Notes: generated from the letters alone by a model not told the origin. 64,000 bases of DNA from Polaribacter sp. SA4-12 (GCF_002163675.1 NZ_CP019334.1:3763501-3827500), one strand, 5' to 3'; counted from the stretch's first letter, positions 49,047 to 57,158 are shown. A program made the numbers and translations.

Positions 49047-50291
49047 TTGATGTCAGAAACTGCAAATCAAACTTGTGTTATTATTGGTGCTAGTCATGGA
49101 GGTGTAAATTTAGCTTTCAATCTAAGAAAAGAAGGTTGGCAAGGAGAAGTTGTAATCTATGATACAGATCCTAACACACCTTATCACAGACCGCCTTTAT
49201 CAAAATCTTATATAGTTGATGGCGATTTAAATAGCAATCTTTTAAAACCGTTAGAAAGTTATCAAAAAGATACTATTTCTTTAAAATTAGGTAAAACCGT
49301 AACTTCAATTAACAGAGATCAACAAACGATTTCTATTGAAGGTGAAGGTGATCAAAAATATAATAAGTTAGTAATTGCTACAGGCGCAAGACCTTTTATA
49401 CCACCTATTAAAGGAATCCAAAATGCGACTAACTTATTTCCAATGAGAACTGCAAATGATGCAATCGAGATTAAAAACGCGATTGATACATCAGAAAAAA
49501 AACGAGTTGTTATTATTGGTGGTGGTTATATTGGGTTAGAAACAGCAGCTTCTCTTAAAAAAATTGGTGCAACTGTAACTGTTTTAGAAAGAGAAAGTAG
49601 AGTTTTAGCAAGAGTTACTGCTCCTATTATGTCAGCCTTTTTTATGGATTTACATAAAAAAAATGATGTAGAAATTTTAACTCAAAAGAATGTTGTTTCT
49701 ATTAAAAATGATGGAAATTATAATGTTGTTAACTGCGATGATAATTCTTCTTTTGAAGCAGATGTAATTATTATTGGTGTAGGTATTCGTGTAAATACAG
49801 AATTGGCTGCATCTGCAGAATTAGATATTGAAAATGGAATAAAAGTAAATGAGTTTACACAAACCAATGATAAAAATATTTTATCAATAGGCGATTGTAC
49901 ATCTCATTACAATCCTCATTACAAATGTTTTAATCGTTTAGAATCTGTTCAAAATGCAGTAGATCAAAGTAAAGTTGCAGCAGCAACTATTTGTGGGAAA
50001 GAGGTTGTTTATGATACAATTCCTTGGTTTTGGTCAGATCAATATGATGTAAAATTACAAATGGTTGGTTTATCAAACGGTTATAACGAAGTTCTTGTTA
50101 GAAAGGAAGATATGGAAAACAAAAGTTTTTCTGTATGGTATTTTAAAGGTGAAGAATTATTAGCTGTAGATGCAATTAATAATGGAAAAGCGTATGTTCT
50201 TGGAACCCGTTTTATTAAAGGAAATCAAAAAATAGACAAAAAAAAATTAGTTGACATCTCAATTCCTATGAAACCAACAAGTTTTTTATAA
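49047..50291 (+). CDS. FAD-dependent ferredoxin reductase (putidaredoxin-reductase type)
   Basis: The 414-residue enzyme carries an FAD-binding Rossmann segment at IIGASHGGVNLAFNL (about residues 12-26), an NAD(P)H-binding one at VVIIGGGYIGLETAASL and the second FAD segment LSIGDCTSH. TPYHRPPLSKSY near the N-terminus is typical of oxygenase-coupled reductases. It moves electrons from NAD(P)H to the ferredoxin, completing a class I three-component P450 system. The frame opens with two Met codons one residue apart (MMSE); the first is a TTG-like or ATG alternative and the true start may be the second. Confidence 0.94.
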   Translation: MMSETANQTCVIIGASHGGVNLAFNLRKEGWQGEVVIYDTDPNTPYHRPPLSKSYIVDGDLNSNLLKPLESYQKDTISLKLGKTVTSINRDQQTISIEGEGDQKYNKLVIATGARPFIPPIKGIQNATNLFPMRTANDAIEIKNAIDTSEKKRVVIIGGGYIGLETAASLKKIGATVTVLERESRVLARVTAPIMSAFFMDLHKKNDVEILTQKNVVSIKNDGNYNVVNCDDNSSFEADVIIIGVGIRVNTELAASAELDIENGIKVNEFTQTNDKNILSIGDCTSHYNPHYKCFNRLESVQNAVDQSKVAAATICGKEVVYDTIPWFWSDQYDVKLQMVGLSNGYNEVLVRKEDMENKSFSVWYFKGEELLAVDAINNGKAYVLGTRFIKGNQKIDKKKLVDISIPMKPTSFL

Positions 50292-50304
50292 AAAATTAAA
50301 AATT

Positions 50305-51417
50305 ATGAGCATAAAATCTAAATCTGCAATTGCAAAAGGAGATGGTTCTTTTATTATAGATACAATAATTATTGAAGATCCAAAAAAAGATGAAGTCATC
50401 GTAAAAATAAAAGCAGCTGGTTTGTGTCATACAGATCACGATTCTTTAACTTGGGGAAAACCAATTGTTTTAGGACACGAAGGTGCAGGAATCATTGAAA
50501 AAATAGGTAAAGAAGTTACCGATTTTAAAGTTGGTGATAAAGTTATTTTAAATTGGGCAACTCCTTGTATGAAATGCTTTCAATGCCAAGAAGGAAATCA
50601 ACATATTTGTGAAAATAATTCTCCTGTAACTGCTGGAGGAAATGGATATACTCCTGGGCACGCACATTTAGAAGGTTCTAAATGGAATAATAATCCTATA
50701 GAAAGAAGTTTTAATATTGGTACAATTGCAGAATATGCATTGGTAAAAGAATCTGCTTGTGTAAAACTCGAAAGTAATATGTCTATGCCTTCTGCAAGTA
50801 TTATTAGTTGTGGAGTAATGACTGGTTATGGTTCTGTAGTAAATTCGGCACAATTAAAAGCGGGTACTTCTGCTGTCGTTTTAGGAACTGGTGGTGTTGG
50901 GTTAAATGCAATTCAAGGAGCAAAAATATCTGGTGCAGCAAAAATTATTGCTATTGATATAAATCCTGAGAGATTAGAAATGGCAAAACAATTTGGAGCA
51001 ACACATACAATTTTGGCTGATAAAAATGATGTTGGTTTATTACTTGCTTCGGAAAAAGTGAAGGAAATGACTGATGGTAGAGGTGCAGATTATGCTTTTG
51101 AATGTACTGCAATTCCTGCTTTAGGAGCAGCTCCTTTGGCAATGATAAGAAATGCAGGAACAGCTGTTCAAGTAAGTGGTATTGAAGAAGAAATAACCAT
51201 TGATATGAGTTTGTTTGAATGGGATAAAATTTATATCAATCCATTATATGGGAAATGTAGACCACAAATTGATTTCCCTAAATTGGTAAATCTGTATGAA
51301 AAAGGAGAACTATTATTAGATGAAATGATTACCAAAACATATCCAATAGAAAACTTACAACAAGCTTTTGATGATATGTTAACTGGTAAAAATGCAAAAG
51401 GCGTTATAATTTTTTAG
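50305..51417 (+). CDS. Zinc-dependent alcohol dehydrogenase, formaldehyde-detoxifying candidate
   Basis: A 370-residue medium-chain dehydrogenase. Catalytic zinc ligands start with C41 in GLCHTDHD and H58-E59 in LGHEG. The structural zinc loop has C88, C91, C94 and C102. The NAD-binding segment is LGTGGVGLNAIQGAKISGA. The layout resembles class III (formaldehyde) dehydrogenases. As the gene lies 13 bp behind the P450 electron-transfer chain, the likely job is to remove formaldehyde released by O-demethylation. It touches the esterase gene with a 1-bp gap. Confidence 0.92.
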   Translation: MSIKSKSAIAKGDGSFIIDTIIIEDPKKDEVIVKIKAAGLCHTDHDSLTWGKPIVLGHEGAGIIEKIGKEVTDFKVGDKVILNWATPCMKCFQCQEGNQHICENNSPVTAGGNGYTPGHAHLEGSKWNNNPIERSFNIGTIAEYALVKESACVKLESNMSMPSASIISCGVMTGYGSVVNSAQLKAGTSAVVLGTGGVGLNAIQGAKISGAAKIIAIDINPERLEMAKQFGATHTILADKNDVGLLLASEKVKEMTDGRGADYAFECTAIPALGAAPLAMIRNAGTAVQVSGIEEEITIDMSLFEWDKIYINPLYGKCRPQIDFPKLVNLYEKGELLLDEMITKTYPIENLQQAFDDMLTGKNAKGVIIF

Positions 51418-51418
51418 A

Positions 51419-52219
51419 ATGAAAAGTAGTTTTAGAACCATAGAACTTTCAGATAGTGAATTCGAAGCTCAAGGACTTCGTTTTTTAACTGTAAAAACAG
51501 CAAATTTAAAAGGAAGAGGAGACATCTGTTTGTATGTTCCGGAAGTTGATGAAGGCATTAATAATCTTCCAATTTATATTTTATTACACGGAGTTTATGG
51601 TAGCGCTTGGATTTGGGCAATGAAAGGTGGTGCTCATAAAACTGCAAAAAAAATGATGGAATCTAAAACCATTAAACCTGCAATTATTGCAATGCCTTCT
51701 GATGGTTTGTGGGGCGATGGTTCTGCATATTTTTCACATCATAAAAAGCAATTTGATAATTGGATTGTAGAAGATGTTATTACCGCAGTAAAAGAAAATA
51801 TTCCTGAAGCAAAGAATTCAACTTCAACCTGTATTGGAGGTCTTTCAATGGGTGGCTATGGAGCATTATCTTTAGGAGGAAGGTTTCCAGATAAATTTAA
51901 GGCAATTTCTGGTCATAGTTCTATTACTAAATTAGAGCAAATTCAGTTGTTTGTAGAAGAGCCATTGGAAGAATATCTTAAAGAAAGCACTACTGCAAAT
52001 GTGATAGAAATATTAAAAGGAAAAAAGGAAAAATTACCTCCATTTCGATTTGATTGTGGTATAAATGATGATTTACTTTCTGCAAATCAATTACTTCACC
52101 AAGAACTTTTAAAAGAGAATATTCCTCATATCTATGAAGAATTTAAAGGAGGACATGAATGGTCTTATTGGATAGATAATTTAGAAAAAACTTTTGAGTT
52201 TTTTAATCAAAATTTATAA
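51419..52219 (+). CDS. Esterase-D / S-formylthiol hydrolase-like alpha/beta hydrolase
   Basis: The product is 266 residues without a signal peptide, so it is cytoplasmic. The nucleophile elbow is G-L-S143-M-G, the oxyanion segment is LLHGVYGSAW and the likely His lies in GGHEWSYW. The fold is that of esterase D, which includes S-formylglutathione hydrolases and CE1 esterases. Next to an alcohol dehydrogenase and a formaldehyde-producing P450, hydrolysis of an S-formyl-thiol adduct to formate is a sensible role. A sugar ester hydrolase is the alternative. It is the last gene of the operon. Confidence 0.85.
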   Translation: MKSSFRTIELSDSEFEAQGLRFLTVKTANLKGRGDICLYVPEVDEGINNLPIYILLHGVYGSAWIWAMKGGAHKTAKKMMESKTIKPAIIAMPSDGLWGDGSAYFSHHKKQFDNWIVEDVITAVKENIPEAKNSTSTCIGGLSMGGYGALSLGGRFPDKFKAISGHSSITKLEQIQLFVEEPLEEYLKESTTANVIEILKGKKEKLPPFRFDCGINDDLLSANQLLHQELLKENIPHIYEEFKGGHEWSYWIDNLEKTFEFFNQNL

Positions 52220-52289
52220 GCATGAGTTTTGTAAGATATTAAATCACTTTTATTAAAATTTATAATTACTCACTAAAACTTAAATAAAA

Positions 52290-52330
52290 AAAACCTCAAC
52301 TAATTAATATTATTAGTTGAGGTTTTTAAT
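52290..52330 (+). terminator. Strong terminator closing the P450 operon
   Basis: A perfect 14-bp stem AAACCTCAACTAAT / ATTAGTTGAGGTTT (52291-52304, 52312-52325) with a 7-base loop and a T-rich tail. A-rich flanking sequence could make it bidirectional. It marks the right end of the PUL. Confidence 0.88.
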
Positions 52331-52332
52331 TT

Positions 52333-52355
52333 GTGGAGACGCCGAGTATTGCACC
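52333..52355 (-). other. Degenerate tRNA/tmRNA 3'-end-like sequence, possible attachment site
   Basis: Read on the minus strand the segment is GGTGCAATACTCGG followed by CGTCTCCAC. It resembles a T-arm and acceptor end such as the GGTTCGA...CGGCGTCTCCACCA ending of a tmRNA, with substitutions in the loop. No complete RNA gene continues upstream on that strand. It lies 140 bp from the integrase start, so an att remnant is the best explanation. Confidence 0.5.
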
Positions 52356-52465
52356 TATTTTACCTTGTTATGTCTTAAGCCTTGTTGTGTCTATTGTAAA
52401 CAATGGATTTGTAAAAATTATATCATTAAATTTATGATGGTTTATTCCTTAAATGTTACCTTTAC

Positions 52466-52486
52466 TGACACCTAAATTGACACCTA
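52466..52486 (+). repeat. Two direct TGACACCTA repeats before the integrase
   Basis: TGACACCTA occurs at 52466-52474 and 52478-52486, 12 bp apart; a related GCACCTATT lies at 52351-52359 beside the tRNA-like sequence. They may be arm-type binding sites of the integrase or overlap its promoter. Confidence 0.5.
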
Positions 52487-52493
52487 TTAAATT

Positions 52494-53747
52494 ATGAGAT
52501 GTACATTTAATCTAAAGGATAAGAATAAGGATGGAGCTACTTTAATTTATTTAAAAGCCTATTTTAAAAAAGAAGGGAAGAAGTTTGTTTATTCTACAGG
52601 AGAAACAATTCATCCCAAAGAATGGGATTTTGAAAATAGACAACCAAATAACTTAAATGGTAGAACTTCTAAAGCTGATAGTCATAGAACTATAAAAAGG
52701 CAATTAGATAGATATTCTAGCTTATTTGTTTCAATAACGGAGCTTTATAAGAATACAGATCGTGAAATTACTATTGATCAAGTCAGAAAGGAGTTTGATA
52801 AAGAGTTTAAAAGAGTTTCTTTAGGTAAGAATAAGTTTTATGAAGCCTATGATGAGTTCATGGCTTTTAAACAAAAAAATAAAGAATGGTCTCTTGCTAC
52901 AATTAAACGATATCATAATATTAAAACTCATTTAGAAGAGTTTGAAAAAGCAAAAAAGTATAAATTAACTTTTGATACTATTACTCAAAAGTTTTATACT
53001 GAGTTTACCGATTATTGTATGACCAATAAAGGACATATTAATAATACTTTTTCGAGAAATGTTGGGTTGTTAAAAACGTTTCTTTTTTGGGCTTTAAAAA
53101 ATGGGCATACCTATAAAGCAGATTTTATCAATTTCAAAAAGAAGCCAAAGGTAATTACGAACCAAATAGCATTAACAAAAGAAGATCTGGAGACTTTACT
53201 TTCCATAGAAATGAAATCTAAAAAATTGGAACGTGTAAAAGATGTTTTTATTTTTTCTTGCGTTACTGGTTTAAGATTTGGAGAATTAAAATTTGTTTCG
53301 GAGAATACAATTAATGGAAAAACATTAATTTTAAAAGAAGAAAAAAGTTCTGGTAAAAAAGTGCGTGAAATACCTTTGAGTGCTATTGCTATGTATATTT
53401 TAGAAAAATATAATTATGTGTTACCATTAATAGCTAATCAAAAACATAACGACTATATTAAAGAAGTATTTGAAGAGGCGGGATATAAACATAATGTTAT
53501 AAAAGCATCAACTAAGGGAAAAGAAGTTATTAGAGAAGAGATTCCTTTTTATAAAAGAATTTCGAGTCACACTGCTCGCAGAACCTTTATAACATTGATG
53601 AAAAAAAATGGAAAATCTGATAAATTAATAGCTGAAATATCAGGGCACAGAGATATGAAGACTTTAAATCAATATTATCAGGTAACGAATGAAGATGTAA
53701 AAGAAGCTGTTGATGATACTTTTGGTTTTAAAATACCTAATTCATAG
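52494..53747 (+). CDS. Tyrosine recombinase/integrase
   Basis: A 417-residue phage-type integrase. An arm-binding-like N-terminal domain covers about residues 1-95 and a SAM-like core-binding domain about 105-210. The catalytic domain has R261 in GLRFGEL, H359-x-x-R362 in HTARR, H385 in SGHRD and the nucleophile Y394. The gene begins 8 bp after the second of two TGACACCTA repeats and about 140 bp from a tRNA/tmRNA 3'-end-like sequence, as expected for an element that integrates at such a gene. It marks the left end of the element reaching to about 57,071. Confidence 0.95.
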   Translation: MRCTFNLKDKNKDGATLIYLKAYFKKEGKKFVYSTGETIHPKEWDFENRQPNNLNGRTSKADSHRTIKRQLDRYSSLFVSITELYKNTDREITIDQVRKEFDKEFKRVSLGKNKFYEAYDEFMAFKQKNKEWSLATIKRYHNIKTHLEEFEKAKKYKLTFDTITQKFYTEFTDYCMTNKGHINNTFSRNVGLLKTFLFWALKNGHTYKADFINFKKKPKVITNQIALTKEDLETLLSIEMKSKKLERVKDVFIFSCVTGLRFGELKFVSENTINGKTLILKEEKSSGKKVREIPLSAIAMYILEKYNYVLPLIANQKHNDYIKEVFEEAGYKHNVIKASTKGKEVIREEIPFYKRISSHTARRTFITLMKKNGKSDKLIAEISGHRDMKTLNQYYQVTNEDVKEAVDDTFGFKIPNS

Positions 53748-53752
53748 AAATT

Positions 53753-54946
53753 ATGGGAAAAAGAAATATTCAGTCACAATGGAATGGTTTGATTGATAAA
53801 CTTGATTTACAACAAGTAAATATTTTAGGTCAATCTATAGAAAGAAGTTTGAAATTAGCTATAGTTGATGCGGAAAAAGAAAACCAAAATGCAATAGAAA
53901 TAATTAAGAAAGAAAATGACCTGAACCAATTATATAAGTTAATAATTGAAAGGAAAGCTAATTTTTTAAAATCTAAAACTTCCGATTATTCAATTTTACA
54001 TAAATCTTACGGTAGCTTGTTAAGAAGGATGGATGTTGGTGATTCAGAAAAAACAGCAAAAGTCATGCTTCTATTTTTTACAATTTTTAAAAAAGATATA
54101 TTTTTTGAATTTGAAGATTTCAATAAAGAAATTATAGAAGAAGTCTATAATTATAAAAAAAATGAAATACTTTATTTATTATGTGTAAATATAATTGACT
54201 ATTTTAATAATGATATAAACAATACAATAAAATTGCCTTCAATTGAAAATTTCGAGATTGACACTTTTCTTTTGTTAGAAACTTTAAGAAAAGAACAAGA
54301 AGCCAGTTCTAAAGAGGTTTTAGATAAGCAAACCGAAATAAATGAGATAAGAGATAAATATCATAAAAAAATTAATCAAGAAGGTAGAGAAAAAATTAAA
54401 AACCTTAGTAACGAATTATTTGAATTGAATTCAGATTATATAAAATCTAAAGAGGAATTAAAAGATAGTTTATTTGATATAAAATTATTAAAAAAAGAGA
54501 AAGATTATCTATTTAACTATAATATAAAAAGAGAACCATTATATGTAATTCAATTTGACAATACGGTTTGGGGAGATAATTTTCCAGCACTAAAGGTGTT
54601 TTATAAATTTTTATTTGATTATTACTATATTGATTTTAACTGGAGCTTTTTTACGTATACGATGACAACAGAAAGTAAAGATGTTATTAATTTAAATATT
54701 AAAATTATTAATAAAGGAGAAACTGGGTACCTTCTATTTATACTTAAAGAGTTTTTTGTTTCGTCTATATCTAATGATTATTTTAAATGGTTATCAAAAA
54801 AAATCACTATTGAAGGGCAAAATATTAATAAATCTTTTTATGATGGAAAAATTTGGGACAGTTCACAGAACTTTCCCAACCAAGAAAAGATAAATATTAT
54901 TAATGAATTACATAAAAACATTGAAAATATATATAATAAAGTATAA
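53753..54946 (+). CDS. Coiled-coil protein of unknown function carried by the integrative element
   Basis: The product is 397 residues and I do not recognise a family. It has no signal peptide or membrane segment. Residues about 20-170 are mostly helical. About 175-260 are a heptad-rich, Lys/Glu-rich coiled coil (KEEL, LKKEK). Residues about 262-397 form a separate globular domain rich in aromatic residues (LYVIQFDNTVWGDNFPALKVFYKF). It starts 5 bp after the integrase stop, so the two are probably co-transcribed. Position between int and xis suggests cargo, possibly a defence or regulatory protein, but nothing in the sequence shows this. Confidence 0.75.
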   Translation: MGKRNIQSQWNGLIDKLDLQQVNILGQSIERSLKLAIVDAEKENQNAIEIIKKENDLNQLYKLIIERKANFLKSKTSDYSILHKSYGSLLRRMDVGDSEKTAKVMLLFFTIFKKDIFFEFEDFNKEIIEEVYNYKKNEILYLLCVNIIDYFNNDINNTIKLPSIENFEIDTFLLLETLRKEQEASSKEVLDKQTEINEIRDKYHKKINQEGREKIKNLSNELFELNSDYIKSKEELKDSLFDIKLLKKEKDYLFNYNIKREPLYVIQFDNTVWGDNFPALKVFYKFLFDYYYIDFNWSFFTYTMTTESKDVINLNIKIINKGETGYLLFILKEFFVSSISNDYFKWLSKKITIEGQNINKSFYDGKIWDSSQNFPNQEKINIINELHKNIENIYNKV

Positions 54947-55110
54947 AAAAATCTTCATTCTTCATTTTTCCTTTTAATGTATCAACCTAAAAAACAATTA
55001 GAAAACTATATATCAGCACCTTATGTTTTTTTTTTTTTTTTTAATGCAATAACTTTCCTTTAAATCCCCTTTACTGTTTTTACTCTTTCCGCTATTAATT
55101 TTACCATAAA

Positions 55111-55126
55111 GATTAAGGCCTTAATC
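55111..55126. promoter_or_regulatory. 16-bp palindrome upstream of the excisionase-like gene
   Basis: GATTAAGGCCTTAATC is a perfect palindrome, 25 bp before the ATG at 55151. It is a plausible operator. The 204-bp gap also holds a run of 17 T at 55026-55042. Confidence 0.5.
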
Positions 55127-55150
55127 TATTATTAATTTAATAGTAAAATA

Positions 55151-55444
55151 ATGAAAAATATAATTATAACAACTCATGAAGAGTTGGCGGAAATGATAGA
55201 TTCTTCAATAGCAAGAAGAATGAATCCATTAAAAGATTTAATTAACAAGAAATTAAATCCACAGAAGAAAAATGTAACAGTAAAAGAAGCAGCCAAAATG
55301 CTTAATGTTACCGAACTTACTATTCGAAATTATGTCAAGAGTGGAAAAATCCAAGCGTCAAAGATTGGTAGAAGAATTGTAATCAATTTAGAAAGTTTAG
55401 AGAATTCTCTAAAAGAAGTTAAATCTTTAAAATATCGTAGATAA
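55151..55444 (+). CDS. Excisionase-like helix-turn-helix DNA-binding protein
   Basis: This small protein has 97 residues. A MerR/Xis-type winged helix occupies residues about 42-85: VTVKEAAKMLNVTELTIRNYVKSGKIQASKIGRRIVI. Such proteins direct excision or regulate element genes. It heads a compact operon with the next two genes (1-bp and 2-bp gaps). A perfect 16-bp palindrome lies 25 bp upstream of its start and may be its operator. Confidence 0.88.
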   Translation: MKNIIITTHEELAEMIDSSIARRMNPLKDLINKKLNPQKKNVTVKEAAKMLNVTELTIRNYVKSGKIQASKIGRRIVINLESLENSLKEVKSLKYRR

Positions 55445-55445
55445 G

Positions 55446-55772
55446 ATGGAAGATTATAACGCAAAAGACAATAGTCTTACTAAAAACTCTTTAACCCTTC
55501 TTGATAGACAACAATCTGATTTAGAACGATTAAAAAAAGATAGAATAACAGATCATTCACTTTATAGAACTTTAACCCATTATCAAGCTGAAAATGAGAA
55601 GTTAAGAATACTTATAAATGAAAACCCCAGATTTGAATGGATACAAGTTCAGAATGAAACTGATAGGTTATTTAGCAATGACAAGAATATGGGAAGTGTT
55701 AATATCAGGCTTACTTGGAATGCAAATGGTAGTTTAGGTTATATAACAGGTAAACTAGTCAAAACATCGTAG
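55446..55772 (+). CDS. Small hypothetical protein of the integrative element
   Basis: The 108-residue product has a helical, Lys/Gln/Glu-rich N-terminal half (LDRQQSDLERLKKDRIT) and a short beta-rich C-terminal half (VNIRLTWNANGSLGYITGKL). I recognise no family. It lies 1 bp after the excisionase-like gene and 2 bp before the primase-helicase gene, so it is translated with them. It may serve element replication, but this rests only on position. Confidence 0.75.
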   Translation: MEDYNAKDNSLTKNSLTLLDRQQSDLERLKKDRITDHSLYRTLTHYQAENEKLRILINENPRFEWIQVQNETDRLFSNDKNMGSVNIRLTWNANGSLGYITGKLVKTS

Positions 55773-55774
55773 TT

Positions 55775-56968
55775 ATGGAATACGTCAGAATTTCAACAGA
55801 TTACTATAAAACCTGTAATGTTCCGTTACTTAGTGGTGACAGCGTAAAAACTTTGAGAAAATGGTCTAAAGGAGAGATAATTACAGATCATGGGAAAGAT
55901 TTTTTACAAACCATAAAAAAGTATGATGGGTTTGTAACAATTCCAGATCATCAAAATTATAAACAAGAAATTAATTCTTTTTATAATGAGTATGAAAAGA
56001 TAGAACATCAATTAACAGAAGGAGAGTTCCCTAAAACGGAAGAGTTTTTAAGACATATTTTTGGAGAACAGTATGAGTTAGGTTTAGACTACCTAACCGT
56101 ACTTTGGACGAAACCAACTCAAATATTACCTATTTTATGTTTGGTTAGTGATTCTAGAAATACTGGAAAAACATCTTTTTTAAATTGGTTAAAACAGATG
56201 TTTCAAGGGAATATGACAATCAATAAAAATGAAGATTTTAGAAGTCGATTTAACAGTGATTGGGCTTCAAAATTAATTATTTCTATAGATGAAGTACTTT
56301 TAGATCGAAGAGAAGACAGTGAGCGAATAAAAAATCTTTCTACTGCGAATACCTATAAAACTGAATCTAAAGGAAAAGATAAAATTGAAACAAACTTCTT
56401 TGGAAAATTCATTTTATGTTCCAATAATGAAGAGAACTTTATTCAGATTGACGAAAAAGAAATAAGGTATTGGGTAATTAAAGTGAATTCTTTCGGAAAA
56501 GAAGATGTTGATATGCTTAAAAAGTTACATAATGAAATTCCACAGTTTTTATATTTTCTAAACACACGGAAAGTTAAAACAAAAAGAACAACAAGAATGT
56601 GGTTTACAAAGCAGCAGATTTACACTCCTGCATTAGATAAAGTAATCAAAGGAAATAAAACTTATTTGAGCCAAGAAATTAAAGAAATTTTAATTGAAGA
56701 TTTTATTACTTATGAAGTTAATGTTTTGAAATATACAGCTTCAGATTTATTAGAAAAACTAATAAAAGGGAGTATTAGAACAACAAGATTTAAGGTGTCA
56801 AATAGTTTAAAAGTTGATTATGATTTAGAACCAATTAATGGAAGTTATCAAAGATATTTTCTTTCATTAAATTTAAGTCATAAAACTATTGTAGATTCTG
56901 AAACTAAAAAAGGAAGGTACTTCGAGTTTGCAAAAAAGGATTTTATTGAAGATACTGTTGATTGTTGA
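55775..56968 (+). CDS. SF3-type primase-helicase (D5/VirE-like) of the integrative element
   Basis: A 397-residue replication ATPase. The Walker A segment is SDSRNTGKTSF (about residues 126-136), Walker B is IISIDEV (about 167-173) and the SF3 motif C is FILCSNNEENF (about 212-222). A helical C-terminal region follows. There is no clear primase domain in the N-terminal 100 residues. Such proteins initiate replication of phages, satellites and integrative elements. It ends the xis operon and is followed by the 20-bp inverted repeat. Confidence 0.85.
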   Translation: MEYVRISTDYYKTCNVPLLSGDSVKTLRKWSKGEIITDHGKDFLQTIKKYDGFVTIPDHQNYKQEINSFYNEYEKIEHQLTEGEFPKTEEFLRHIFGEQYELGLDYLTVLWTKPTQILPILCLVSDSRNTGKTSFLNWLKQMFQGNMTINKNEDFRSRFNSDWASKLIISIDEVLLDRREDSERIKNLSTANTYKTESKGKDKIETNFFGKFILCSNNEENFIQIDEKEIRYWVIKVNSFGKEDVDMLKKLHNEIPQFLYFLNTRKVKTKRTTRMWFTKQQIYTPALDKVIKGNKTYLSQEIKEILIEDFITYEVNVLKYTASDLLEKLIKGSIRTTRFKVSNSLKVDYDLEPINGSYQRYFLSLNLSHKTIVDSETKKGRYFEFAKKDFIEDTVDC

Positions 56969-57019
56969 TGTATTGCAGCTAATAATAATGAATAAAGGAG
57001 TTTAGATGAGTAACAAGAG

Positions 57020-57071
57020 TTCAACAACCTATCAACAGTTAAATAAATTAGACTGTTGATAGGTTGTTGAA
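57020..57071. repeat. Perfect 20-bp inverted repeat with 12-base spacer
   Basis: Arms 57020-57039 and 57052-57071 are exact inverted copies (each contains CAACCTATCAACAG or its complement). TGTTGAT-like words recur on both sides (56960-56968, 57121-57130). It lies 52 bp after the primase-helicase stop. It may be a terminator, an element end or a replication origin; the tail is not a clean T run. Confidence 0.75.
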
Positions 57072-57158
57072 TGTTTGTTTTCTTTGTAAGCTATTGTGTT
57101 TGTTGCTATTTCAATCCTAAATCAACAACACAACAAAAATCTATAAGATTTAATTTCT

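Larger units (their letters stand above)
52333..57071. mobile_element. Small integrative element (int, unknown, xis-like, unknown, SF3 primase-helicase)
   Basis: The left side is set by the tRNA/tmRNA-like sequence and the integrase. The gene order int - coiled-coil protein - xis-like - small protein - primase-helicase is that of a phage satellite or integrative element. There are no structural or conjugation genes. The right boundary is uncertain; I place it at the 20-bp inverted repeat, though the element could extend through or beyond the SOS cassette towards hsdR. Confidence 0.6.

Noticed and set aside
52333..52493. A complete tRNA or tmRNA gene on the minus strand
   Set aside because: Only the 3'-end-like segment is recognisable; no acceptor 5' strand, tag reading frame or other arms could be found in the adjoining sequence.
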